Below, piece after piece: positions 1 to 14,800 of a DNA stretch of 64,000 nucleotides. Within the stretch, counting starts at the first letter, position 1; every line of letters starts with the position of its first letter. The stretch covers positions 37,198 through 101,197 of the forward strand of contig JAYMSP010000052.1 in assembly GCA_036897095.1 (NCBI GenBank). The letters are read 5' to 3'. Origin of the DNA: Plantago elongata. Taxonomy: Eukaryota; Streptophyta; Magnoliopsida; Lamiales; Plantaginaceae. Made by a program: the position numbers and the translations under genes. Below the pieces are notes generated by a model. The model saw nothing but the letters and a program-made list of their open reading frames with translations, was not told the DNA's origin and did no database searches.

Positions 1-562
1 AGAAGAACACCATTCCCCACCCAAAGCATCACATTTTTCAGCAACTATAGCCCTCCCATCCCTTTCACCCCTTGGCCATTTTCCATATAAAGCGTTGTTC
101 AAACTGACAACCTATGTGAACCGAGGCCCCCAACTTCAGCAGCAAAGCAAGCAAATTGCCAATTTATACGATAAAAGTTCCCTTACCCCCAATCCACCCA
201 CCCAAAACAATATGGACCATTTCTCCATCTGTGTATGTCATCCTTGCCATGGGCCATGCAAATCTTCTATGTGGTTTCAATTTCATCGGATGTTCTCGTC
301 GAAGGAACATTCATAGAACAGGCAGTTTCCCATTATGTCTCGGACAGTTACGCACTTGAGAATTATTACTAAATGCATGAAATGATGTTGGTTGGGGGGT
401 GGGGGGTTAACGACAGAAATAGAGACAGTACTGTGAACTTCAATATATAATTACTCAGTAAAACAGTTGAAGAAGGTAAAACACAACCTAAGCAACTAAC
501 ATATGAGATTATTTTCAAGATTATTAAAACAAGTAAAAATGTTATTGTAGAAATGCAAGCAC
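1..562. other. TRS130 intron sequence at the left edge
   Basis: This stretch follows the fifth visible TRS130 exon on the minus strand, past its GT donor at 562-561. The next conserved TRS130 peptide was looked for on the minus strand and not found. It is AT-rich and looks like intron. Short open frames on the plus strand have no recognisable similarity. Confidence 0.55.
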
Positions 563-3458
563 CTGTTTCCAAATAACACAGTTCAAGCTCGTCATATTCA
601 CGTAATGCATCCTCGTGAAGATAAGCAATCTCAAACATGTAAGCCAAGCTTTCCTGTTGATGAAAGGGAGTATTTATGAGACAAACTTAAAGCACAGCAA
701 TGTCCCTAAAATATGTCATTGATGGCCAAATGACCTAATAAGTCCTTCCAAGCGCATTTCAGAGTTATGTGCATGCTACCATAATCTAGGAAAGATTTTG
801 ATACAAATACAAAATTTAACTGAGTTAATTGATAATTCCATACCAGATCAGGCCGACCTCAGCATTGGAACAAAAAAAAAACAGCAATTCTTTTCATCTT
901 TCCAAGAAAATTTAAATGCAGTTTACACATTTAATGGGAAGGAAGAGTGCAGTCTACACAGATGGTGCAGATCTCTGTGCAACTTAAAGAAGATCTAACA
1001 TTTTGGCTAAAATGAACTGTCACTGTCTCTTCTTTCCAATCGCCTAGCAATCACATGTTGATGGATTTTTATTTTTCCTGCTCTTTGAGCCTGTGTTCGC
1101 AATTATACTACCCCATAATTATGATATAGGTATGCAAATAATTCAACTCTTTATACTCTAAGAAATCTTTTCAGTTCCATCGCCAAAATATATTAACAGA
1201 AAACAAAGAAAGAGAAATAAGTAGACAGCAAAAATCTTAATTTGTACCATAAATTAGTCAATTACTAACTAAATTGGCCCATATATGTTCGCCAAGTAGT
1301 ACTAGTGTTGTCGCTGCAGTACTTGCATTTTCTTAATGAACTGACGTTGTTGGATAACCGATAAAGTGAACTTGTACAAGCAAGTCTTTTAAGGTTACCT
1401 TAAGGATGAAGAAATTACAAAAGTTCCATATGGGCATGAATCGCTGTTCGCTGAGCTTGCGGATTTCTTCTTCATAAAATTGAATGCGCCTATCAAGTGT
1501 ATTTCTAATACACTCCATAACTTTAGCCTCCAAGTCCTCCCAGAAGTTTCCTTCAGGCCCATTGATATCTAGTTTGCAGCACCTAGTGGAGCAATTGTGA
1601 ATACCTCAAAATGATGGTAATTTAAATTATCATAGGGTCCTACTTAAGAAACCATTATAAGGAAAGATCCAAAGAAAAACACTTTTTAGATTGCATCGCA
1701 GAAGAAATTTAACAGAAGAAACATCAGGGAGCTGGTTATGCAAGTTGAGTTCCCAACTGTTATCTTAAAATAGTATTCCTCCTAGAGACCAGAAACTGAA
1801 CTTTGGATTTCAAACCATGATTTGCAGCTAACATTGATATTGAAAATTGAGATAGAACATACCATTCAACTATAGAAGAAGTTACTCAGAAATCAAAATG
1901 GACATCTTACCGTTCCCTCTTTTTAGAGCTGAAATCGACTTCAAGTTTGGCATAAACTTTTTTTGCCATCTTGGTGGCCTGATCATTGTGGGCTGGTGCT
2001 TTAGATACGAAGACAATAAACCATTCCCTTTCATCATTTTGAAATATTAATTTGAGTCGTGGTTTCAGAATGTTCTTAAATTCATCAAGATCCTGGCCCG
2101 AGGGGAAACAAAAAATTAATAGTAATTGAGTGAAAAAGGTATAATATCATAGCCAGAATAAAGAAGAAAAAAGGGCACTTGGACCGTTTGAATATTACCT
2201 CACAAGTAACAAGGACTATAGTTGCGTATGGCTCGCGGAACCAAAATAATGCTTGCTCTTGAGGAAACCGACTGCGAAGCCTTGCATCCGTTGTCAATAT
2301 AAATTCCGCAGGGAAGTCATCAACAATCACCTGATTACGGGTTTTATTGTTCAAAAATACCCTTTTGAAAGGCAACCTCTCTTCAAATCCCTTCTTGACA
2401 GTAGGCCATAGATCACCAACATCCTCAACTATAATAAGATAAAAATATGGCCGTGATCAAACTTGTTTTCATATTGGTTGAGCATCAGAATCCAATTTGT
2501 ATATAACTAAGTAGACACAATGAATGGTAAAATCATGATAGGCAGAGATCCACCAATTATAGCACTTGACCCCCGAAATTATTTAGGATGCCCTCACTCT
2601 ATATCAATTTATGAATGGTAAAATGACAGACATATGTCGCTCGAAACATAGCAAGATAAAAGTATGCTCTTTAACAAGCTTTTCTTCAAAATAAATTTAG
2701 CATCAAACTCCAATTTGTACATAACTAAGTTGATACCGCGAATGGAAATCAGAGATTTATCTCCACAATCAATTAGCACCACCCAGTCTCTATCTCAATC
2801 TAGCACCGAAGAAACTCTAGAGTCAAGGAAAATTACTCCCATCATATTTTTATATCAGCAAGCAATAGCACTTGCAATTCTCCCTACTAGAAGTAAATAA
2901 GTAGCTAATAGAAACATTTCAAATCAAAATACGACTTCAAAGTTCAAACAGATTTTAACGATGAGTATACATAGAAATCCACACCTATGATCATTGCAAT
3001 TCCACATCCATGCATTTGTTTTAGAAATAACATTTTCAAATCGAACAAAATGAACTAAATAGTAGCTAACAGAAGCATTTCAAATCAAAATGTGACTTCA
3101 AACAGGTTTTAACGATGAGTATACATAGAAATCAACATCTATAATCATTCCAATTCCACATAGAAACAACATTTCCGAATCGAAGAAAATGAACTAAATA
3201 AGCAGCTAACAGAAGCATTGAAATGTAACTTGAAACAGGTCTTAACGATAAATATACATAGAAATCCATCCAATGCAGTACTCTAAGTTGAAATGAGTGG
3301 TGCTCGCAGAAAACTAGGAATGAAAAATAGAAAGAAGCAAAATGGGTAGCTAGGGTAATGAAAAATAGAAACAAGTATGGATCGAAATCGTTACCGGCAA
3401 TGACGACGTGATTGCAGGAGTTTTTGATACTCTGGAATTGAGGTAAGAAACTCGCCAT
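563..3458 (-). CDS. TRS130: TRAPP II complex subunit TRS130/TRAPPC10, N-terminal part (gene runs off left edge)
   Basis: N-terminal 250 residues of the TRAPP II-specific tethering subunit, which acts at the trans-Golgi/early endosome and in cell-plate assembly (family knowledge). Exons on the minus strand are 3395-3458, 2199-2428, 1911-2092, 1399-1582 and 563-653. All have GT-AG borders and phases that join without a break. The start is MASFLPQFQSIKNSC, followed by VEDVGDLWPTVKKGFEE, then FILTTDARLRSRFPQEQ, NDEREWFIVFVSK, CIRNTLDRR, and MFEIAYLHEDALREYDELEL. As I recall Arabidopsis TRS130 (club), these match in the same order with only conservative changes. The full protein is above 1200 residues, so most of it lies to the left of the window. 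The promoter side is the spacer after 3458. No defects are seen in the visible part. Confidence 0.93.
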
Positions 3459-5020
3459 TATCGATCGCCGATCAGCTCAATTGAGGATCATCGAGATCGA
3501 TCGATAAAATTGAAAATGCAACTAACTACTAGACTACTAGACTAGTACAAGGAAACCAATTTTACTGTGAAATTCTCACTGTGCGTTCACTCTCTACTCG
3601 CCTGATTACACTACTGGTTGGACCAGAATATAGGCTAACGCCGGAAGACTTTAATTTATACTCCCTCCTCCCTCCTCGTATTCCGTTTTAATTCATCTCA
3701 ATTACATACACATTCTACCTCTGCGGTGTGTACATCATCGATTTCACCAAAAAATTGAACGAAATATATCAATTAAACGGATAGTTAATGTATTATATCT
3801 AAATTGGTTAATCTCACTTTAGTGTATTAAAATTGTAAATGAATCACTATAGTATATCCAAAAAAAATTCTCCCTACTCAAGTATAAAAAGAAACCATTT
3901 GTACTTAAAACTGAAGTTGGATAGTTCCAAAAGGAAATTTTTGGACAATTTCATGTATCGAACAATTTATATACTGCTTTCTTTTTCCCATTTAAAATTC
4001 TGACTCCAAGGCAAACCTGATTAGATGCACATCATTATAAGGCCATACCTAATACGATGTTACAATATTTACCAATGTTATAGGGTTTTGTTTGGTTCGT
4101 CGGGGTTTGGGCTTCGTTTTGAGGTTAAAAGCACAAATTCGAATTTTATTTTTTAACCTTAAAGTTGTGGCCTTGATTTCAATTCCGGTTTGGTTCACTA
4201 ACTATAAGTCTCCCATTTGACATGGGGTTAAGTTGAATTTGGTCCAAGATCATTTATCTTGTTTCTTGTTTGATTTGGTGGGTTTAGGGTTGATGAGTAA
4301 AGTTTGTGAATAAATTTTTATAAACTCGATTTATATAGTATTTAAAGGCAAGAAACATGACTTGAACTTGAAACGTCTCAGAACTGGTTTTAGGCAAACC
4401 AAATGAAGCATAAAATATAAATCTTATGACTAACTACTACTTCCTCGATCTCGGAACAAATGTCATATATTCCATTTATATATGTTCCACTACAAATGTC
4501 ATGTTTTTATTTTTGATAATATTTTTATCTCATTTATACTTCATGTACATTTATTCCCCAATATTTTACATTGTACATTAAATTCCGTGTCAAAAAGTAA
4601 AAGACCATTGAAACTGAAGTAGTAGTGGTTTTTTCTTTAAAATCCTTAGGGATAATAATTGAGCATCACATCTTAGGTACCAACAAACTTCAGTCTTCAC
4701 TCTTTAGTAACTACATCTTCACTAAATCCCAAGTATCTTACCTAATTAGTTCCAACCATCAAAACCTAATCACCGAATTTGACCCAGTGTCCAACTGTAA
4801 CTACGCTGTCTCTTGATGTTAACAGACGTATACGCACGTCCTCAAACTAGCCCTCTGCTCCTGCTACAAAATGTAGTAAGCTGTATTTTGCGAGACTCAA
4901 CTAAATAGACACAATATGATAAATAAGCATTTACAAATAGATTACAAGTCAGCCAACTTCCTGTTAAACTATAATGTTCAACTGACGTCAGAAAATTCCT
5001 GTTTCCCTTCAAGTCAAGTA
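3459..5020. other. Spacer between TRS130 5' end and ARP5 3' end
   Basis: About 1.5 kb lying upstream of TRS130 and downstream of ARP5; both genes are on the minus strand. It should hold the TRS130 promoter and 5'UTR (near 3459-3660, partly CT/GA-rich) and the ARP5 3'UTR. Apart from one Stowaway-like MITE, I see nothing coding. Confidence 0.6.
4434..4627. mobile_element. Stowaway-like MITE
   Basis: About 190 bp of AT-rich sequence with terminal inverted repeats: CTACTACTTC at the left and its complement GAAGTAGTAG at the right, flanked by TA. The interior begins with a 'tctcggaacaaatgtca' stretch and has 'ttccgtgtcaaaaag' near the other end. This resembles the 'cggnacaaatgtca ... ccgtgtcaaaaag' arrangement of Tc1/mariner-derived Stowaway MITEs in dicots. 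It has no coding capacity. The exact ends are uncertain by a few bases. Confidence 0.5.
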
Positions 5021-5800
5021 TCAAATGGTGTACCTTATCTGGTAATCCCGAAGCCAATCCTCACCCTTCTCATAATAATCCGTCCTACTAAACGTTTGCT
5101 GTGGGAACTGCATAGTAGCTGCGTAAGAAGAAGCCCCGCGCCATGCATCAGAAATCGGATCCAATGCTTTGACAATCTTTATAGGGGCCCCACAAGGTCG
5201 AATCATTCGTATCCCAGCTTCCAACCGCTCACTCAAGCCAGGGAAAAGACAACTGCCACCAGTTAGTAGGATTGAACTGGTTAATCTTTCTTCTAGGCCT
5301 TTACCCTTCGGTGGCAACCTCCTTATCGAGGTGCCAACCATTTCATCCAATCCTGCTTGATCAATGCCAACCAAGTTGGGGTTGAACAGAATTTCTGGGC
5401 AGCGGAACCTTTCTACTCCAAGTATAACTTGAAAATCTTCTTTGGTCAGAGGACGAAAACGAGGAACCTCTACAGAAGTAGTTCCTTCAGCTCTGAAAAT
5501 AAAGTTTGGGTCGATTTCCTGCAGGAATGAAAACTGTTTCTTAGCTTTCCAACCAAAGAAAACTATAACAAGTCAGTGAGCTAAAGGTTATATTCAGTTA
5601 TTTTAATTTCATGTGACATGCAAAGTGCATACTATCAACTATCTCATCGACTGGGATTCTATGTAACTGTTATTTTGCACTAAAGTAGCATGTTCCCCTT
5701 AAGTTTTTTCATATAGGAACTCGCCCTTCCCTAGTTGGTTTAAAGTACGCAATTGATGTCTCTTCCTTTTATTTGATAAATTCTCAATCAACACTTTTTT

Positions 5801-5859
<59 letters not shown>

Positions 5860-8800
5860 TATACATACATACATATATAAATAAAGTTTCGGCGAGCTAC
5901 GGGGAGGTCACCAAAGGCACAAAATTTAACACTAAGGCAACATTACAAATTTTCATTTCAAGTAGGTCACTTAATTATTAAAAGACCGATATGCCCGTGG
6001 TGACTTAGTTGTTATTAAATATCATTCTTCTCCTTCTTCTTCACATCAATTATCGTTTATAATAAATATTACAATGTACTTAATAGTTTTAAGATAATAT
6101 AGATTATTAATTTATATTTTTTACAATAAAAATAATAAATAAAAAGTTCGCATGCATGTACTACGTGCTAATTTACTAGTATTAATTAAAATATAAATAA
6201 ATTATGAGCAATATAAATAATTATGAAAGAATTAATTAAACTAATAAAAAATAAAACTTAAAGCAGCGTGAGAAGTTTGCGGAAACTTTGCTAGTGGCAC
6301 ACTATGTCAGTGACAAACTATGACCGGGATAAATTTTGTTGATTTATCGTATTAAAAAATGAAAAAATTAATTAACTAATTAAAAATAAAACTTAAGCTA
6401 CATGAGAAGTTTGCGCAAACTTTGTCCGTGGCAAACTGCCATAGGCACATTATGCCGGTGGTAAACTTTGACAGTGGCACACCATGTTCGGGGCAAACTT
6501 TGTCAGTTACACATTATACCGGTGGCAAACTTTGCCACTGGCACACCATGCCGAGGGCAAACTTTGCCACTGACACACCGTATCGTTAGCAAACTTTGCC
6601 ACTGGCACACCATGTCGGTGGAAAACTTTTGCCAGTGACACACCATGTTCAAGTCAAACTTTGTAACTGGCACACAACGCCGTTCGGGGCAAACTTTGCC
6701 ACTAACACACCATGTCGTTGTCAAATTTTGCCACTAACACACTATGTTGGTGGAAAACTTTGCCAGTAGCACACCATGTCCGAGGCAAACTTTGCCACCG
6801 GCACACAACGCCGCTCGGGGAAAACTTTGCCCTAACACACCATATTGGTGGCAAACTTTGTCTCTGGCACACTATGCCGGTGGCAAACTTTGCCAGTGGC
6901 ACACCATGTCCGGGACAAACTTTGACACTGACCCACTATGCCGGTGGCAAACTTTTTCAGTGGCACACCATGCCCGAGGCAAACTTTGCCATTGACACAC
7001 TATGCCGATGGCAAACTTCGCCGCCGGTGACAAATTATTGTCCAGGACAAATTTTGTTGATTTATTGTATTAATAGACTTGATTTAGTAAATTATTTATT
7101 TACTTATTATTTATTTATTTATTCATAAAAAGGAACATGTGAGATGGAGGTTTATTTATATGTTGTGAAAATAACTAGGTGACTTAATTGAAATACAATA
7201 AGACTACACTAAAGTCATTAAGGTGATTAATTGGTAAATAAAGTGACTTATTAGTAAGTGAAATTTCTAAGAGTGTTTAAGAGTAAAGAAGAGGCTCATA
7301 GATGACTATTGGGTAAAAAATTCAATAAAGTTTTATCTTGGCGTTATGTTAATTCCGAAGAGAAAAATAATGTCTTCTTAGCATTTCTGTACATGCTCTG
7401 AACCCATATTTCTGTTGCAAATATGAACCTTCAGTAGGTTTCTATCTTTTGTTAGAGACAAAGCAACATCTGCAACTATTCAAATAAAGGGTAGTAAATT
7501 GCCTATTAACCCAGCCATAAGAGGGTAAATGCCATTAGCCTTAAAACAGTATCAAAAAAACCTTAAATTGTCTATTAGCCTTAAAACTTACAGCAGGAAG
7601 CTCTCACCTGTAACCTCGAAGAGATGCGAGCAAGCTCAGCTTCCTCTGGATCTGGTATCTCATCGTCATCGTCATTGTCCTTACTCATCAGCTTGTACAG
7701 CTGCCAATCCTCATCTTTCATACCAAATGTATCCTCTCCTTTCCCTCTGTCGAAGGCTGCTGTTGTCAAGAGGCGCATTCTTTCTAACCTCTCCCCACGC
7801 CCAACACCTCCAGATCCATTTTGATTCCCATTTGAATTCCCCCCGTTTGTCTTCAATTTCTTGCGCTGCTCTAATCTCTCTGAAAGGTCTCTGTGCTTCT
7901 CACGCAACTCCTCCAGATATTGTTCTGGATTCTCTCTAAGGTGAAAACGGTTACAAAAAAAGCATTAAAGAACAGCGAATTGAAGCTGCGGAACAAGATT
8001 GGTTAGGATAAAAAGAAAAGAGTTAAGTTGCCCTCAGACCTGATGAAGAGAACTGCAGAGTAAATAATTTTAAACAGACACACTGAATGATGGGTGTTAA
8101 AAGCAACTTACAAGCGTCTTTCTTCCTCCAGCTTCTTTTCTCTCTCTCTTTCTAATTCCTCTTCAACCTGTTTCAGTTTCTTCTGCTGCCGTGCCTCAGA
8201 AGTGGACTTGATAAATACCTGCTTCCTCTTTTCTCTAAGCTGTCAAGGTGATGATAAATTATACGTATGAGTTTATACATACCAACACAGAAATTTTTTT
8301 AAAAAGTAGCGACGGAAGAAAAAATGTCAAAAGACCCGATATAGATAGTCAAGATTTGGGATAGCACTACTTTGTAATTTACCCCTTATAATATTAGAAT
8401 AAATAAGAAAATCCAAAACGACCAAGAATATTAAGATAAATAAGAACTTATCAGTTATCAGTGATCACATAAATGACTAACCTGATCCGGTGCGAGCATC
8501 TCATCAGGTACACTGACAAGGTTGAATCTTTCAGCAGCTGCAGGATCTATCTTTTCAATAGTTTCAACAGACTCACCCTTCGCTTTGCGTAACGATTGTG
8601 TTGCCTTTGCAAGGGCAGATTCTACGTCTTGTTTAGATGTATATATAGTCATTGCGAGCACTGATGGGATATCATTTTCTGCGGCATACCTGACCCTCTG
8701 TAAAAGCATTTCCAGGTCTCTTGTTTCATTTTCAAGGTGATCTATTTTCTTCAGCCTCTTATTTTCAGCCATGTCCCTTAATCTTTGAACTTGCTTCTCT

Positions 8801-11800
8801 TTCACAGCGGCCTTTCTAGCGACTTCTTCTTCAGATGGGCCCTCCTCTATTGGTGCTGGAGTCCAAGGCATCTGCCAACATCTGGTCTTTTCTTCAGCCT
8901 TTTTGTCCCCTTTCTAGAACATAAAGGTGAAAATTAATGTCAGTATAGATGTATAGCTTCACGTATATACACAAACAAAACAGAAGCAAAGGCAGTGAGT
9001 GGGTTCTTTGAGGATGAATTACCTGAAACAGACGAACTTCGGCTGCATAGTCTGGAGCAATATAACAGTGCTCCATTTTCAGGTCTTCAACTTTCTCCCA
9101 TGTAAGCTTAGGCCTAATTTAGAATGCAATCAAGCGTCTTTCAATCATATATATCTGCTAAATACAAATGGATGATTTCATGCTTACATATGATGTGGAT
9201 GTTTGAGTGAAAGAAGCTGCTTTAGATAATCAGTGATGTGGTAACCACCAACATTAGCCCGGACACATGCTTCAAACACAGGTTCTCCATTAAAAAACTG
9301 AAACCACAAAAGGAAGCAATTTAAGCAACTCATTAATCATTATACATGAAACAGTTTTTATTCACTAGTTTGAGCGTATAAATCTGGAATTTCGTTAACT
9401 TGCCCCAATCTGAAATTCATGCTTAAAAAACAACCTATACTTTCTTTATGATTTCATTTTGCATGAATAAACAACAGACATATGTGCCTGCAAAATTATT
9501 ATGCATTTTCTGCAAATAGAACTCTTTCAATTAATCTAACAATATATAATCATCATAACAATTACCGGGATGACATGGCTTGTATTAAATCCTGAGCATA
9601 TTGCAAGACCGTCATTGTCACATATTCCAAGTTGATTGTTGTACCTGTAGCTAAAAGCCGCATCGAGACCGAATGCTGCAAAGATTTAAATAAGAATCAG
9701 CAAGCATGCAATGAATTAAAAGTGCAGTATGTTATTAATAAAATTAAAAGCATTGATAAATGAGATGTAAAAAATCCTATGCACTGACTGAGCAAACTTC
9801 AGTGAGGATAAATCTCATTCCTCTTCCTTTTAAATTCTTGCTTTCTTTATTTAGTTCTTTCGTTCTTTCTTTCTTTCTTGGAGTGTATGGGTGGGCAGTT
9901 GAGGGAGTGACGCAAAAAGAAAAAATAATAACTGCATAAAAAAGTTGGAGCATGATGCACAACAAGACATTCACTTAGACATAAGGAAATCTTACCTACT
10001 GATGGAACTCCATAAGACTCGAAGAGAAGTTCAGCCATTTTACTGCGAGACTGCAATGGGTTGCAAGCACATTCAGTAATCAAGACAGGGTGTTTAATCT
10101 GCACACCAACAATAGAGATAAGAGATTAGGAAACAATGAGTCCAGACAAGCTATTCAATTCTTAAGCTATGGGGAAATTAACAGATACACCCCTTCAGTT
10201 TGATGCAATCACCTCCCATAATCACCCCATTCAAATCTTACATTTGCACCCACTGCAAGTAATCAAATCATACAAAACACTTCCATCATAAAATAAAAAA
10301 ATCTTTTTTCTGTCATCAAAATTGGGACACCAAACAAACCCTGATGAGAATTGTAATTCTAAAACTATTAGGGGTGTGATAAGAAGACCATTAGGCCAAT
10401 AGACATTGGTGGGTTTTTTGGAAGTTACATGCAATATCATTCTATATATAAGATGCTTTTCCCCTACCGTTTGCCACAAAATGTTTTCAAGTAATTCTGT
10501 TGTATGTGCATCTCATGGGAGCTTGACGAATAAGTGACGCATTGCATAAAAACTGAAGCCCATATTTTTAAAAGATGCAACATTAAAGTTATCGTGTTTC
10601 TCGTCCAAAATGTAGGCCAAATCCGGTGTACTATTTGCAATTCACTTAGCCATCAATGTTCACTAATTTAAAGTAGAGGGTGTGGAATTAATGTAACAAC
10701 AAATATTTTATTGGTGCAACCGTGCAATGTTATGCACTTAGGCTTATCATTATGGTAAATGGTGCCTAAGTAATGTTTTTTTATCCAATTGAATCCAATT
10801 TCATAAATATAAATATCTTTTAGACCTTTTTATTCAAAATAGGATGCCGTTATAATTATATAAGAACACAGGATGAAGTCAATTACTGTATACTGAGAGG
10901 AAGAGAGTTTTTTTTCTTTTTAACTTTGTCCATAATACCCTTTCTTTAACATCTTAACACTGTCATACTCAAATTATTAAGATATAACAGTTACACCACC
11001 TGAGAAGTTTTTTAAACATATTAGTTAATACTTATTAATGACGTCATTTTTTCATATTACTGACATCATCAGGTGTATTTTTGAAACTCACAGGTGTCTG
11101 TAAATTCACCTAATCTTTATATACTAATTTACAACAGACAGGACTTAGGATTAAAGGAAATGAAATAATACATGTCTAATTGGATTATACTAGAGAAAAT
11201 TTATTTTTCCTCAGACTGTTTAATGGATGACGACGTGCTGAGTGATGGGTAACCTACTCTAAATAGACAAACATAATTGCAGAAGAGAAAAAACATTTTG
11301 GCCAGCGTTTATTAGCCAAGTGACTTTGCTACTCCATAGATTCAATCACAAAAGCTTTTTTCAGTTAGAAAAATTACTGGACCTTTTATTTAACAGTGCA
11401 AGGGCCTAATGGGGCTTGGTCTCAGGTGCAAGACATTTGTATAGTCTTGTCATTAAAGCTTTCAATTCTGCTTGGGTTAAAATGTATATCAGTGGAGAAG
11501 GGCCACATCTCACTTTAATTTTACTTTTTCATCTCAACTATGGCTTTCCGTTGTTCATTCTTCTTCTCTATTTGTTTCGTAATTTACCAAAAGTGGATAG
11601 TACCACCATAACATGTACTCCTAATATACAAAATTTGCCCGTTCCAAGCTCGGAAAGAGTTACAAGAAGAGACATTAAGAGTTATTCAAGATATACACTG
11701 AAGGAGTAAGATAACACCAAGACTCTTGCTTCACAAAGGAAAATTGTATAAAACCCCCAGAAACTTGACTCCAGCACTCTTGATTTATAATGTCAAAGTC

Positions 11801-14800
11801 GATTATGTGAACTCACCCAAGGATGACTAATCGTAAGAAAATATTTAGTTATTCCCTCAAAATATGTTCCGTTATCAAGAACCAGTTCTCCAACCAAATT
11901 ATCAACCCTAATATGGAAAATAAATCCGTTTACAATATTTACAAATTTCTCTAGTGAATAAGGAGATGATCTCTCATCCGACTTCTGTAGATTCTCATCT
12001 TATTGCACCAATGCCCAAAACCATACACCAATTCTGGGCTGAAATATTTTATTACTCTATATCTCAATTCAAAATTCAACCACATCCAACTCCTCTACAA
12101 ATTTCAGTTTAAGAAACGCATGCCTTAAAGCTATAGGAAAATAAATAAATTGATATATATAGTAATGTGCAGATGTACCTGTGACTGGTCTGCACCTAGT
12201 CGATCGAAGCCAAAGTCAAGGATCTACAAAACAGACAAAAGTGTTTGCTAAAAAAGGTTGCAGGTTTCATTAAGTCACAGGATTGAGTTTATAGGCAAAA
12301 GAACTAAGTTATTAGATAGGATAATTGAAGCCCAAAAATAACTATGGCAGATATACACTTTTAGGGATTCAAAAAGCAATCATTAATTCAGTATGGATAA
12401 AGCATAGTATCATGTATCAGGAGAATGTGTACCCAATCAATGAAGCATACATAACTAATATGGTCATTGAATAAGAATGAACATGTATAAGGCTCTTCTC
12501 TTCAACAACAAAATTTTGAACTTAACTGAACTGACTGAATTGTGGTTTAAAATATAACTAAGCAGAGCTGAACTGAATGAGTTTTCATTTGAAGAGAACA
12601 GAGCCTAAGTGGGTTGATATGTTGTGATGGACTAGCTCTACCCCACATGCATACAATATAAGAATAACGAGGGAGAATGCTCAAACAAGACAAACTTTAC
12701 ATGGTTCAAACTTTCTCATCCCCAAAAACATGTCAACAGTCAACACTCACACGCCATCCCATTACCATACCATCTAACCCATTCCACCTTCCACCAAAAT
12801 ATACCACATCGAGTGAGAGCTTCTTGCCACATCTTTTGTCACAACCAATAAAAAGCGTGATCTCATCTTTTATTATAACATTTTTGCATATATCTGTTTA
12901 AGAGTCGTATAATAAGAGATATAATACACTTTAAACTGAAAAGGAATGATAATGTAAATTATTCTGAGTTCAACTGTTGGTTGCGAAAGAAATTGTTCAA
13001 GACAAAATTGTGATTTTTTCATACACCAAGTGGATAATATTTTCCATGTCTCTGTAAGCACATTACTAGAACAAACTCTTATAACGTCAGCTATGTCTGC
13101 CAGGAAAAATGATAACAGGTTCAACAAAAAAACCTAAAGAAAAAGGAGCAAGGACTCCACATATGTAATAATTTTCTGCCACAATACGAACTCTTATATA
13201 TTTAGGACAATATAAATGGCACAGATACTATATAATGCTTATATTTTAACATACTAGGGACAGAAGGATGATATGCCCCTGGCTCATGGATCCTTTTGGC
13301 TAACACCAAAATCAAGTAAAGGGAAGACAGCTAACAGAAATTTAGACACTTTGCAGAAACTAATAAGGCTTCAACATTGCCTTGCTCTCAGCTAGGGTAA
13401 TTTCTGATGTGTCAAATGTGAGTAGTGTATAAGATTTCAAGGGGATAACATTAGTCTATTTATCATGTATTGCAACCTCGAACAACCTTACGGCACAGCA
13501 GGCAGCAGAACACTAATACAGCGCCTATAATCGCTTTTTTCTTTATTTCACATCATTATAGCAAATGCTATGTCAAACATGATCCATTTATGTTCTCAAG
13601 CAGAACCGCACAACTATCTTCAAACATAATAACAAAATCTACCTGTTTTGAAAATTAAAAGGTACAATAGTATGGTTCTTCTACTTCACATATACTATAT
13701 CATAAATAAAGCCTACTTAGACCATCTGCAACCTTAAGGTATGATAGATGAGCCTGTATTGGTTCTTCTCTATTTATGCATCATAATTTCAAAGTAGTCA
13801 GGACCATTTATGCTATCAAACACAGTCACAAACAATTTCAAAAATGTGAAATATTAGTATAAAGTAAATGAAAATACTAGCTCTGCACTACACCTAGAGC
13901 AGTAGCCATGAAACAAGTAATCTTTATGAAGTAATAGGACAATCATGGAATTTATTAATCAAAACTACATGAATTCGATCTTACATATTCCATAATTTCA
14001 AATTGATAAACAACGTTGCCATCGAAAGCTGAGCGGGGTCCTGACCTAGTGCAGTCGAAGTATTTTAGTAATGTAGTATCATGATCACCAACAACTGTTA
14101 CTGTCTCACCTGTAGTAGCAAGTAAAATCATATTATTTATATAACCACAAAGCAATACAAGGAGTTCAAAACATAACATGTTGGGCGCTGAAAATGCAGT
14201 TGCTACAGGATAATAAAAACTCTGGTTGTTTGGCATTGAGCTAAATTAAACTATTCATCCGTTAAAATTTGTCTGAGTATTTGACATGCATTCAAAACAC
14301 TACTTCTTCAAATCACTTCCAACTCCACTAAACAACCATCTTTCTCTTTCTACCCTATTATTCATCCCTGTTAACTTTTACACTCAAACTAACATCCTCA
14401 AACCAATCAAACAACAGTACAACCTATCACATAACCTTAAAAAAAATCAAACTATAACTTCATCTTACACACATCACTTCTTTCTTACACACTCTATAAA
14501 ACAATATAACAACCATAAAAACCCTATAAATTTTAACTCTGTCCTAAACACCATTTTTTTATAACTCACATTTAACTCAAGTTACTATTATACAACTAAT
14601 TTTTTTTTCCTTAACTTCCTTTTAACTCTATACCAAACAGGCGGTACATTTGACATCCGGACAAAAAAAAAACTGATTACACGTAAATAAAATCCAAAAT
14701 TTCATCAACTACGCACATTGCCAAGTTATGCACATGCAATTGGCCTAAGGATTAACTATGAAAACTGATAAGTATACATAAATTAGAATTCGAGCAACAA

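Noticed and set aside
6402-7020. Possible CRISPR-like array
   Set aside because: Units are contiguous 32-bp repeats without unique spacers, in a plant intron. It is a minisatellite.
6503-7128. Overlapping open frames on both strands across the minisatellite
   Set aside because: They arise because the 32-bp unit has no stop in several frames. The peptides are simple repeats of the unit and lie inside an ARP5 intron.
11816-11911. Exon-like stretch in ARP5 intron 4 (reads VDNLVGELVLDNGTYFEG on the minus strand)
   Set aside because: It has plausible splice borders, but the flanking ARP5 exons join in phase without it and the family has no such insert as far as I recall. It may be a chance frame or transposon remnant.
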